Of a DNA stretch of 64,000 bases, positions 1-13,600 are shown one piece after another (the first letter of the stretch is position 1; the number at the start of each line of letters is the position of its first letter). This DNA comes from Tetrahymena elliotti 4EA. Its lineage: Eukaryota > Ciliophora > Oligohymenophorea > Hymenostomatida > Tetrahymenidae. The stretch covers positions 329,475 through 393,474 of the forward strand of contig JH720355.1 of NCBI GenBank assembly GCA_000231825.2, read 5' to 3'. The notes under the pieces are model-generated. The model was not told the origin of the DNA and did not search any database. It saw nothing but the letters and a program-made list of their open reading frames with translations. The position numbers and the translations under genes were made by a program.

Positions 1-3000
1 AATTTATAGCTGTATTATCTGAAAGCATATCCAAGTGCCCAGCATATATCTTAAAGTAGTTTTAAGAAGAAATATCAAAATATTCTATTAAAAATTATAG
101 AGGTAAAGTACCAATATCATCTCCAAGTAATTCTGCAATATTATTAGTCATCTTGCATTTTATTTAATAAGAATACCATAAATTAACATCATTATTAATT
201 ATCCTTAAAGCTCCTCCTATACTTGCATTATTGAATGTAATTGAGCTTTTTTCATCTATTAAAAATTAATTTACTTCTTTTAAGTAAATACTACCTCCAC
301 TTCCACTTACTTAATTTAAATTAAAAATGGAATTTTAGATTTAAGCTATTTATGTAGTGCTCTCTATATATAAGCATCCACCATTAACTCCTTTATTATT
401 TTAAAATTTACTATTTTCTACTGAAATCATATCATTAGATATTAGTTGAATATTTCCATCATTGTTTTCATATTCCATCTGTTATATCTTTAAAATAGAA
501 TTTTTAACACTAATTAAATTATTTTAAGTATTTTTTGAATCTACGCATAATGGAAATTTATTATTTAATAATGATACTCCAAATAAATCTATTGAATCTA
601 TTGAAAGCATTACACTTCCTAGATCTTATTAAGTATACTATTTATCTGAAAAGATGAACTAAACATTTTTATTATTATGAGCGATAAAATTACTGATTTT
701 TTAAGAAATAACTCCAATCAGTTAAAAGTAATAATTTTTATTATTATTAAAGTTACTTTAACAATCAATTATTTAAGTATTCTCAATAGTAACATTTTTA
801 CTTTGATATATATCTAATAAAGAACTTAGGACTACATTTTACACTTTTAAGTTCCTAATTATAATTTAGTCTACTTCCATGAAATACATTAAAGCATAAT
901 TTTCAATATTAACATCTAAATTTTTAATTGATAAATTGTTAATTATAACAACTTAACAACTAGTAAAATTCAGGAAATATTATTTCTGCTTTATACTTTT
1001 ACTTTAAAGTAATCTTAATTTATTTAAGTTAATATTGCTTATTGTTAAATTTTAGATTATAATATTCTATTTTAGATAAAATTGTAACTAAGTTTCTAGT
1101 GATAACTATTAATCCATAAAAGTTAAGTCTTATAATATAATATTTTTTGACAGATCATTTGTTTAGATAGCTTATTGATAATTAAAAATTAAATTAAACT
1201 CAACCAATTGTAAATCAAAAGCAACAGTTTAAAATGATTTTTAATCTACAAGTAAATTATTTTAAGTTTTAAATTGAGGCCTAATTATTATATTTAGAGA
1301 ATTTGAGTTCAAAAAACTCAAATTACTTATTTTATCTTTTAGAAAAACAGAAATTTAGTTTTTTATTGAATTTGAGTTTGTATTTTAAAATGTCTAATAT
1401 TTTACCAAAGATGATATGTAGTTATCATATGGAATTTCAATATAGCAGCTATCGTTTTGTGAGCTTAACTAAGATTTGCTTTAACTTTCATACAGTCCAT
1501 AGTTTATTTTTTTTTCAAATATGGTATTCTAAGCTACTCCAACATAATTTACTAATCTCTCTGAAGATATCATATTCAAAAATATTAGCATAGAGTCAAC
1601 TTACTAGAATGAGTCAACTAAAATTACTGTATTTGTTTGTTTATTGATAAACAAAGATTCTATTCTATTAACAAATACTACTATCACTTTGTTTCCATCA
1701 ATTAGCCTAATATCTGTTATCCTATCTCTTCTGTTATACCTTCTACTTAAACCAATAAATGTCAAGTCTTTCAAATTATAAACATTTATCTAATAAGAAG
1801 AGCATAAAAGCAAGTAAATATCATTTTTTACTATTTATTTCCACTCATTATCTGGGAATGACATGCTTGTAACTAATTACTAATCTAACAGACTTAAGAC
1901 AATAATATATACCTCACTTTAAAAATTTATAAAAACTCTTTTATTTATTAAGTCGAATTCAATTACTTAAATTTTTTTCTAAGAATTGTTTCCACTGATT
2001 TATTAAGTAATCTTCAATACTGATTATTAAATAGGCTATTATGTGTATTCAATTAAAGATGTGCCATTTATCATATGGATATACCCACTATTATCTAAGC
2101 AGACAAAATCATTATCATTATATAATTTCAATTAAAAAATAGGAGCACTAATATTTTAGTTAAATTTGACTTCAGTTTAAGATTTAATCAACAAATTATA
2201 AACAACAACTCTTCCTGAATCAGTTCCATATATGTATTACCATTTATCTTGTGATACGGAAGAACCTACAATTAAACTGCTAGTGATATCTTCTTATGGA
2301 TTTAACTACATTTTACTATTAAGCTTTTAATCAAAGAAATCATAATCAACTATGAAATTGTCAGCAGTATTTATGATTATTCTATCATAATCCTAATAAA
2401 GTACTCTTTTGAATTAATATTCAGTTAATAAATAATCTGGATTTTCTTATGAGAATTAAGTTTTTTAATCAAAGTAGATAAGGATCTAGGAATTAAAAAA
2501 GAAAATAAACCTATTTAAACCTTTTTTTTAGAGGTATCTCATATCTAGAATGTTAACAGAGAAATACTTTTAGAACATTACTTAGCTATTCTAATACATA
2601 TAGATGTAATTATTTTAATCTGCTATTATAAACTGCTAGCTTCCTGAGTTAAATATCGAAAAATAATGATTAGCTGGCCTACTGATTATTCTTTAGTAAG
2701 GTCTTGTAAAAATATTATAATTCTATCTCCATACTCTATTTTGATTATAAATAAAAGCTGTATTTGATTGAAAATCTAATAAGTAATCCAATGGAGCAGG
2801 TAAAACTCCTGACTATATTTCTTCTATTGAAACCGTGTTATCAGTTGTTTTCTAAGCATTGTTAAGAACATTCTAAAAATTTCCATATGTATCAATGTAG
2901 TTAAACATCTAACTATCATCATCATACATTAATTTTACTACTTGGCCTATTTTATTTGCTTAGTATGTATTAGTCATATAGCCTGCTTGCTGGTATGTTG

Positions 3001-6000
3001 TTAAGCTAAAAAGAAGAACTTATCCATACAAAATTGAGCTTGTATAATAAGCTAACAAATTTTGGCTTTTAATATACAAACTACCCAAAAAAGCTCCTCC
3101 CGAAGGAGATATCAAAGCAACATATTTTAGGGTTCCTCTCAGATATATATAAATAGCTTTAAATATAATAAAAAATTATTTAATATTAAATTAGTCAAGT
3201 AATAATTTATACCTGCAGAAGACATAATTACTATGTGGTTATCATAAACAGAGTAAGTCAATATTGGATATTAAACATCAGAAAGTCCATTTATATAAGA
3301 ACCTGAAAAGCTATATACCTCGATATATGTTTTATAAACAAATACTTGCTAATTTAAGATGTCATAACTTAAGCTAGAGTTAGAAAGTAAATCTTATAAG
3401 ACTAAAGATTAAAACTGAATATAATTTCTTAATCTATCAAAAAAGAACAAATTGTAACTATTTACTTGGCAAACTACTATTTATGTTGGAAATATACATT
3501 AATTGTATTTATCAACATTGAGTGTTGTCCTTGAAGATATGACTATTTATTGATCAAGCTGGAGAGACAATTTAACTAACCCATCACCATAAATAAAAAA
3601 TTCTTATGTTTCTTCATCAACAAATAAGCCATTTATTTTTTTGAGAAGACTTTATTATGAAGCAAGTATTAATGAGTATTTAAGGTTTTCTTTTGAAAAA
3701 TCTCTTACAATTAACTCAGTACTTATGCATGAAACAAGAATTTTAAGCTTATCGGATATTTAAAATTAGCTAATTTATTCTTTATCTGTCTAGAAAGTTA
3801 TTGTTTCTATCACTTAATCAGTATGTAAACTTAAACAGGTAATTACTGAAGTAAAAATAAAATATTTACCAAGAATAAAACTTTGATAAACCTTTTTTAT
3901 TTAATCTTTTTGACTTGAAGAAATTGAGTTAAATATTATCTTAAATTAGTTCCTATCACTATATTAAGGGGATACTCTGACCTAACCATTAAGACTCCCA
4001 GTAAAAACTAAACTTTAAGTCTTGTCAGGTATTGCAGTTACTAGGTATTATGAGGGTGCATAAGTAAAAGCACCAAAAGGAATATTTATAGAGTCTTATA
4101 AGGTGGGATTATAATAAGCTTCTAATGTTAAGGATGTATAACTTAGAGGCTAAAGTATTTAAATCTTTATGATGTCTTATCCAATATTATTTTTAACTTT
4201 TTAAAACTTAACAATCTCCTGGATAATAGAATAAGAACCTATCAATTACTATGTTTGAGTATTAATATCATATTATAAAAGTGAAAAGCTATTAAAATTT
4301 AAAATCTAATTTAATTTTATTGCAAATAAATACACTCCTTGTGCAAAACTTCTTATGTAATTAACTTTTCCTTAGCTTAACTAAAAAGTAGCTACTTATT
4401 ACAGATTCTAATTTAGAATAGTGACTTTCTAATTGCCATCTTAAAAAACTAAATGAGTAACTATTTTTAAAAAATATAGATTAATATAAAGTATGATAAT
4501 TTTTTATCTTACCTCCATTTGATAGGCTGAAAAATTAGAAGCAAACTATCAAATAAGGGCTTATGTATGTTTATGTTGCTGTGCTAATAATTAAATTATT
4601 TATTAAATCTATAGTATATACACTAATAATATTGTTATTATTTATGGTTATTATCTCATTTGATTAAGTTAAAAAAGAACCTACTAAAGCAATAAATTAA
4701 TTTTGATTACTATTTAAACTAGATTAAGCAATTAATTGATTTGCATTATTTAACAAAATAGCTTTTTAGTTAAATATTAAACAAATGTAGTCTTTATTTT
4801 AAAGAATATTTTGATAATAGATTGGATCAAATTAGTAATTATATTGATTTGTATAATTAAATAGATTTATTATTATTATTTAGTTACTGAGTAGAGCAAC
4901 TACAAATCTAGATTAATAATCTATGATATTTAGGCACTATTATCCTTAAAACTTTATATTATACAAATAGATTGGCTGAAGTGGGTCCACAGCTTTCCAA
5001 ACAACAATTGCTCCATCTAATGAGCAAGTAATAAGAAAATTTTTTTCCTCATTGTAAATTATTTTAGATATTTGTCCATTGTTTGAAAAAATTCTGTCTT
5101 AAAAATCTTTAATAAGAGAACGAGATTTATTTGATAATTTATCTATAATTTATACTTCTTATGAAACTATTGCCATTGAATTATAAAAAATTTTACCTTA
5201 AATTTATTCACTTAATTAAATTAAATTTTAAGGATTTTTAACTAGGGATTAAAATAGTTAAATCTAAGAAATTGAAGCAATTGCTTAATTTATATTAGAA
5301 CAACAATTTAAATTTATTTATTTGACATCAACTTAGCTATTTGCTATCAATGTATACAGTATTATTGATTAATTATTAGTAAGAAAATTAAAATCTATTA
5401 TTTGATTTTAAAATTAAATATTTGTTTAGAAATTCAATAACTAATTATTAATTGTGAAAAGTGTTACTGTATTATTCGAGTATGATACAATCAAAAAATT
5501 ATAATTATATTAAGAATCGAAAATTTCCCCACTAATTAATTTAATTTGTTGTGGTTGTTGTTATTATTAAATGGAATTGCATTAGACAGATTGCTGGCTA
5601 ATTTGATAAATGAAAATGAATTAACTGTTTTTAGCAATGAAGAAAAAAAAAGAATTTTCATTAATTGTAAAGCTTTTTGCACCTAAAATAGACCCGTTCA
5701 CATTCTCACAATAAAAGCTTTCACTTTTACCAAATAAGCTAACCTATCCACTTTGTTATTGATAATTGATTACTAATATCTTTATTTTATTGCTTTGGAT
5801 ATTCTATGTCAATACAAAATCTTCAAAAAATAAAATTGTCTAATTAGGTGATTATAGATCAATTTAATCAAATAGTATTGATAAATTCTTATCAATTAGA
5901 TTGAAGAAAACAATTGAGTTATTATCATTAAAAGAAGTGTAAATTACTTTTTGTGTTTCTTTTAATATGTAAATTTTACTTGATATTTTTGCATAACCTT

Positions 6001-6613
6001 AAGTGACTGTAGTTAGCAAGCTCATCAATTAATTCGAGGGCGAAAACTCAAATATCTATTTGGTGTTTGAGTTTAAAAGGAAAAGTCTATTTTCCGTTAA
6101 TGATATAGACTAAACATTATTTGGAAATGAAATTGTTGTTTCAAAAGAACCATTTTAAGAGTTTATGACATTCAAGAAAGAATTATATATGACATAAATT
6201 TAAGAATTCTATGCTTCATAGTAGATGTTAAGTATTTATTAGCCTTTATTAGTATTTTAAGGATAGCTATAAGTACTAGTACACTAATATATATTTTAGC
6301 AAGCTTTATTCATTTGATTTGGTGATTATGATTGACTACAAATAGATACACAAGAATTCTATTAATTTTAAGCAGTATCGACATAACTTTAAAGATATTC
6401 CCAAGGTTGGCATGAAGAATAAACACACATATTTTTTTAATTTAGAGTAAAATCTTTATCGCATTTAGTACACAATTCAGTTTCAGTACTTTGGTTTGTT
6501 GTACATTCGATACAACCGAATTAACTACAAGAATAAACATAACTTATAATAGTAAAAGTTATTATAATACTTGATAGAAATTCTTATTTCACTATTCGTT
6601 TAATAGTTTTCAT
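1..6613 (-). CDS. Giant Cys-rich/beta-rich membrane protein, paralog A (3' end outside window)
   Basis: The start ATG is at 6613. A hydrophobic signal segment (IIITFTIISYVYS) is followed by a Cys-rich stretch (FGCIECTT, LCTKCDKDF) and the block CQPWEYLQ. The protein then continues as beta-rich, WD/propeller-like sequence and beta-helix-like repeats. Two introns were resolved: 4461-4512 and 3157-3212. Both lie at the same codon positions and in the same phase as introns in the neighbouring paralog at 7697-17049, to which the whole visible part is colinear. By that alignment about 2.9 kb encoding the second Cys-rich block, membrane helices and cytoplasmic tail lies beyond the window edge. TAA and TAG are read as Gln throughout. 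The family resembles large ciliate surface membrane proteins; the function is unknown. Further small introns cannot be excluded. Confidence 0.85.
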
Positions 6614-7696
6614 CTTTTAATAATTTAATTCTTTATCTAATTTTTTTATTAAAAATTAATATCAAATTTATAAAGCGCTGTCCTAGTTTTTAAAACTATT
6701 AAAGAATTGAAATTAACTAACTGAAACATAAATTTTAACTTATATTTACTGCCCAATAATTTCACTTGAATAATAATAATTTCAAATTTATATTATTTTA
6801 CCATAATTTTGTTTTAAAAATGATTTATGTCTTTTACTTAATTTCAAGAAAAGTTTTAAAGGGAAAAGCTTTGAAAAGCTTTTAGGTCTGTAATATCAAA
6901 AATACAAATCTGCCTAAATGTTTTGATTTAAATTATGATTCTGCAATAATAAATAGGATTTTTTTAAGAATAGTTACTAATTTGAAACATCTTTGATTAA
7001 ACACCTCTCTTATTTATTTTGGAATAAAAAATAATTATCTGAAATATGTGGTAATAAATTAAATACTTAACTTTGATTAAGAAACAAAATAGTTTGTTTA
7101 AAATAAAAGTATCTCATATTTTTAAGTAATTAAACTTATCTATGCATGCGAAACATTTTATTGATATTCTTATATCATAATTGTTATCAAATTTTTAAAA
7201 AATTTTTAAAATTATTTTCTAATTTCTAACATATTTTGATATTTTGAAAACTATTTTCAAATTTTTCTAATACTTTTTTAATTATTTTTTTTTTGCTTTT
7301 AATAAGATGTTTGAGAATTTTAATGTAGGGGTCATTATGTACATCAAACGATATCTTAATATTTGAATACATTTCTTAACATAACTTTGTATTACCACAA
7401 ATAAATAAATTAATTAAATTAATCCTAAATCTTTTACAGTATTAACTAAGGAATCTATCAAATTTTTAAATTCAAGTATTAGACTAAATCAAATAAATAG
7501 TAAATTAAAGAAAGTGTAATCTAAATAAAGAATAAATTATTTGTATTTTTTCTTCCCAAAACCCAAATTTACAAAAAAAAGATTACAGTTTTTCACAAGT
7601 AAATAAAATATTTATTCAAGGAATATTAAAATAATTAAAATATGAAATTATTTTATTTAAAAATAATTTTATCTCTTTTAATTTCTATTTTTTCTT

Positions 7697-10600
7697 TCAT
7701 AGTACATTATCTTCTATAGAAGGAGACTTCTTGAAACTAAGTGCCTTAAAATTTAAATTATTGAACTATCCAGTTTTAATTTCTTTTGTGTTATGAATAG
7801 TATTGATTTCTTAGTTTGAATTAAGCTAAACAAAACATTTTGATGTATCAGATACTTCAAAATGATCAGAACACTCTTTTATTTATTCTCTGTTTTTCAA
7901 AGAATATTCTGAAACTTACATTTCATTTTAATCTTTATCTTTTTGACTCATAAATCTATTGAATTCAACTTGAATTTCAAATTAACTTAAGCTTTTTTAT
8001 CTAGAAGGGAATTTTAAAAATTAGTTGCTAAAGTTTGGTCTATTTTCCCTCATTGACTCATTTCTCTTTCTTTATTATGGAGAATTTCTAGTATATTAAG
8101 TAATATCTTAAATATAATCATTCATTTTAGCCATATTTTCAATCTAAAAATTTCCTTTTTCAAAAATTAAAATATTTTAATTAATAAAAAATAAAAATAA
8201 GAATACTTGATTAAGGGCTTATAGATTTGCAAAGATTAGTTTTGAGCTTGATAAAATTGTTATTTATATGATCTATTCTTATATGAATCAAATTTACATA
8301 AACTTTCCTCCACAAGATTAAAACTCTTGATTTTTATTGATTAAATTTGGCTGAAGACTAAAATCTTTTTATACAACATTTCTTAAAAAAATAGCTAATA
8401 ATTTTATAGACTAAATTGTTAGGATTTTATATTTTGAACTACAATATTTATACTACCATAAAGCCTACATAGATGAATTTTATTAAGGACAGTAAAATCT
8501 AAAATATATCATGAGAGTAAGTCCTAAATAATTATTATAAAAAGATACATGGTATAAGAAGCAAATAAGAAAGGATCTCTTATCTATAAAGTTTTTAGCT
8601 TTTGAATGGTTGTCTGTTAATAACAAGCAAGACATAAGCAAAAATAACCATAATGCATATAATAGAAACTTAATCTTAGTATTAATTAAAAACACTAGTT
8701 ATAATGACTATAGCAATCTTTGAGTACATTCTTATTGCTTCCCAATAGTAGTAAGCAGGCTTATACTCAATATAAAAATATCCATATTTATACTTTAGTA
8801 TACAATTGTCCAAATTTTCGTTTTTAGATCCTTTTTTATATTTTAGTCTAAAGATTTAAATTGTAGGAAATAGTATCCAAAAAGTTAAATTTGGAATAAC
8901 ATAACAGTAGCTAAATAAAGTGTAAGATGAATCTCCACATTTAATGAGAGTATTTATCATTTAAAAGCTTTAATCACCTATTTTTCTACATGAAAGTGCT
9001 TTAGTAAAGAATTGGACACAGTCAGATTAGAAAAATAGAAAGACCACGTTAAACATAGTGTATGTATGATATTTACCAACATTTTTTAATTTAAGTTTTC
9101 TTAAAATTGTTAACACTAAATAGAAAAAGAGAAGTGTAAAAATAGGTAAAATAGATTCTAATATTATCATTAGTCTTTCCTCTCTGTATTTTTCAAATAC
9201 ACTAGCACTTATTAAACACTAAGTGCTAACTACTAATTTGCTAGAAGGACTACCAGCTAATTAAGGCATAACATTTATCAGAGATGGTAAGAACTTCACA
9301 TAAAAAGTAAAAAGTAAAGAAGAAAGCTATAAGTAATTGATTAGTAACTTAATGTAATATGAAGATTCATCTTATATGCAACTTCTTGAAAAAGGTAGAA
9401 GCTTCATAAGTCTCAAATAATTGCAACGAGATTCATAAACATATCTCTTCATAAAAAAGAATGTACTAAAGTTTAAATAAAATAGTATCAAAAATAAGGA
9501 GATGATTACAGCTAAATATTAAATAACTTCATCACTACATTGATCACATGAATAAAGCTAAAAAGGCTATGCATATCTTTTTTTCCATATAGATCCAGTT
9601 ACATCACACTTTTCACATAAAGGTCCAAGATATCCTTAAATACATCCATTAATAGTGTTAGTTTATTCACTGCATATATCTGGATTTATAAAATTACATT
9701 TCAAAATTTCATCCGTTTGGTTATTAAATCTCCAGTATCCGTCTTATAAGATTAAACTATTTCCTTAACAAAAAGAAACCTCTGCAGGACACTATTTACA
9801 TACTTCTGTTTCAAGTTTTTAAGTACTATTTTAAATTAAATATTATAAAAAGTCTTTATTTGGATCTATTAATGAATATGTTCCAGGAGTACACTCTGCA
9901 CAACTTACTAAACTTAAATAGCTTTAGTTATTTGATTATGCTGAAGTTTATATATATGATTAAACCAAAACTTCTCCAATCTAACAAGACCTAAAAGAAA
10001 TATTTGTTTTTGCTTAAACAGTATATCCTATACTATCAAATGAAAATTATAACACTATTGAGCTTATATTTACCTGTGGTAGTGATGTTAAAGTAAGTGA
10101 TTTGAAGTTAAACATTTTAGAGTCTTCATCATATTATTTAATTCCTATCAAACTTTCACCTTTTAATTCTATAAATTTATTTTACTTATTCTGATATATA
10201 GCATTTTAATTTATTGCAATTTAGATATAATAAGAATTCAGCTCTTATTAAATAGATTTTTCATACATATTATTTTTATACTTTGTTGAATTAACAGAAA
10301 AAACCCTTTTGTTTTAGTCTTTTAGTTGTACTCTAAAAGGAAATAATCCACCGCTCTGTAAATTTTCAAAATAGATTGAGGAGCTATCTGACAAGTTATC
10401 TAATTCACCTTAAAATACTATCTTATAAGTATCATTATTATTACTCTACTCAATTTAGAATATCATAGGAAATGCTCCAATATTATCTCCATATACTTCA
10501 GCCTAGTTATTTAGCATTTAGCAATTTATATCATAAGATTTCCAGAGAGTGATATCTACATTTATAATTCTAATTGCTCCACCTATGCTGGCAACACTAT

Positions 10601-13600
10601 TTTAAATTAAACTGCTTTAATCGATATTAAAGTAATTGACATCGTTCAGGTAGAGACTTCCACCACTACCATTTGCTTAATTATCACTAAAGATAGTATT
10701 TTTTATTGTAATATTTTATGTAACTGATTTAATATTTAAGCATCCTCCATTTACTCCTATATTATTTTTAAAGCTACCACCTGAAATTAAGACATAATCG
10801 TTTGATTTTAATTATATATTCCCAGTATTCTTTTAAAATTTAAAATTTACAAAATTAACTGTAGAACTTTGAATCAGTATTAATGTATTTTAATTATTTA
10901 ATTGATCGCTATTTTAAGGAAAAGTATTATTGATTGCTTAGCCTCCTTCTATTGTTAATGTATCTTTCGAATAGATTACAGTACTTAAATCTTATTATAA
11001 ATATTACTTATTTGTCAGAAGTAATTAAATATTTGTATTATCAAGTGCCTTAAAATTAATGATATGCTGAGATAAAATTCCTATCAATGAGAAAACATAA
11101 GCTTCCTTATAAATATCATCACTTGAACAATTTAAAATAGAAATATTTTCTAAAATTATATTATTACTTTAAAATATATCTATCAAAGAGCTAAAATTGC
11201 TATTTATGATTGTTAAATTTTTTATGATAATGAGTTAAGTTTAGTATGAAAACATCAAAGCTGAAGTCTCATCATTCAAGTACAAATTTTCAATCCAAAA
11301 ATTATTTATGAATACATTTTAGCATGAAGTGAAGTTTAGGAGATAAGATCTATTTGTCTCATACATCTGTAGCTATTTTACAAGAGATATATTTTTTATT
11401 TAAATTTGATTTAAAGCTACTTATTTCTTTTGATAAAAGGATATTTAAGTAGATTTTAATATATCTTGATTTATAATAGTTATATTTTATAAATAAATAT
11501 TTTAGGAGTTAGGATTAATTTAAATTGCTTAATTTTTTTAAGCAAAAATAAAGTTAAAGCTATCCATTTAGATATCAAAATTAAGACTGTCAAATGAGCT
11601 TTAAGTTATTTATAGATTGTTTTAAGATTTATTTTAAGGTCTTAAAATTATATTTAGAGAATTTTGATTCAAAAAACTCATGCTATCAATTCTTTGATTA
11701 ATGTAAATGGATAGTAAGTAATTTAAAGAAAGAGAGCCAGCATTGTAAATTTATTAAAATCCTGTTGAAGCTTAAATATAATTTTAATATTATATCTAAA
11801 AATAGCAGCTACTTACCTACTAACTTGATTATAAAGATTAGCTTTACTCATAAAGGCCATAATCTATTCTTTTTTCAAAAACAGCATTTTGAGCAACTCC
11901 TATGTAATTAAGCAACATTTGAGCTGAATTAAATGTAATATAAATTAATTAAGGGTCAGTAAGAGTTATAGTATCAACTTATATAATAGAACTAGGTTAA
12001 ATCAAATAACACTCTATCCTATTTACTAAAACCACTATAATTTTATTAGTATCTACTAATTTTATATCAGTAATCCTATCTCTTCTATTATACTTTCTAC
12101 TGTATCCAATGAATTATAAATTAGAAAACTGATGAACATTTATCTGGTAGGAAGAAGATAAGATTAAATATGATTCATTAAAAATAAATCTTTTCCACTC
12201 ATTATCAGGGAATGAAATATATCCAATCAAAGAGTAATCGACTAAATTAAAAATAGAAACAAATCTTTGACTTTGAAAATTTACAAAATATCTTTGATAT
12301 TTTAAATCAAATTGGATTATTTCTATCCTATTAAATATGTTATTACCAAATACTTCTTAAATGTTTTAATTTATTGATTGCTATATAGGTTAAGCACTGT
12401 ATTCTGTAAAGCTTTTTCCATCTATCATATATATGTTTCCAATATTATCTAAGCAAATAAAATTATTTTAAGAATACATCTTAATCTTATAAATAGGTTA
12501 ACTCATAGGCTTTTAAAAACTAACAAATACTAATCCCAAGCTATTTAGATCATAAATTCCTACTCTACCTGTGTCAGTTCCAAAAATAAATAGCCACTAA
12601 CTTAAAATAGCCGATCCATATTCAAGACTAGAAACAATGTCTTCTTGTGCATTCAATTAATATTTATAAAGTAATTGTTCTTGAAAGAAATCATAATCTA
12701 CTATTAAATTGTTACCAGTATTAAATATAATTCTTCCAATACCTTAAAATATTACTCTCTTAAAGTAATAATTCGACAATAATTAACTAGGGCTATTTGC
12801 AGAAAAATTATTATTTTGATTATCATAAATTAAAATTTATTGAGAGAAAAAGAAAATATACTTACTTTCAGATCCTCTTTATATGACTCTCATATCTAAA
12901 ATATTAGAGGTAAATTAGTTTAAGAATGTTAGTTAGTAATTTTAATATATGTATATATTATTATAGTAATCAGCAATAACAAATTGTTAATTATCATTGT
13001 TAATTATTTATAAATAATGGTTGGCTGGTCTACTAATAACTCTCTAGTAAGGCCTTGTAAATAAGTTGTAATTATGCCTCCAAACTCTTTAGCCATTGTA
13101 AACAAATGCTGAGTTAGATTTGAAATCAAGCTAAAAATCAATCGGAGAAGATTGAAAACCCTATTATATTTCTTCCATAACAAATGTCTAATCTGTAGTT
13201 TTTTAAGCATTATTTAATACATTTTGATAGTTACCATATGAGTCTATATAATTAAACATTTGACTATCATCATCATACATTATTTTAACAACTTTTCCAA
13301 TTTTATTTTAAACATAAGTATTCGTCATAAAGCCAGCCTACTGATAAGTTGCTAAATTGAAAAGCAAAACTTAGCCATACTAATTCTGACTTAGATAGTA
13401 TGCAATCATCTTTTAACTTTTAATATACAGATAACCTAAAAAATTACCTCCAGAAGGCTAAATAAAAGTCATATATGTTAAGCTTCCTTTGAGGTAAACA
13501 TAGATTTCTAATTTTTAAAAAATTAAAATAATTAAAATATTTTTTGGTTTGATTGAATTGAAAATTTTTGTATTTTTATTAAGTAAGCATATTTAACTCA

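Noticed and set aside
1303..1593. Plus-strand frame of 96 residues inside paralog A
   Set aside because: It lies antisense to continuous coding of the giant membrane protein and shows biased hydrophobic composition typical of antisense A+T-rich sequence.
8483..8695. Minus-strand hydrophobic frame of 70 residues
   Set aside because: It is on the same strand as paralog B but in the wrong frame. The correct frame, with TAA/TAG as Gln, continues through this interval as part of the membrane bundle.
9990..10100. A candidate 41-nt intron with GTAAAT and TAG borders in paralog B
   Set aside because: The sequence reads through in frame without TGA and has coding-like composition; splicing it would shift the frame.
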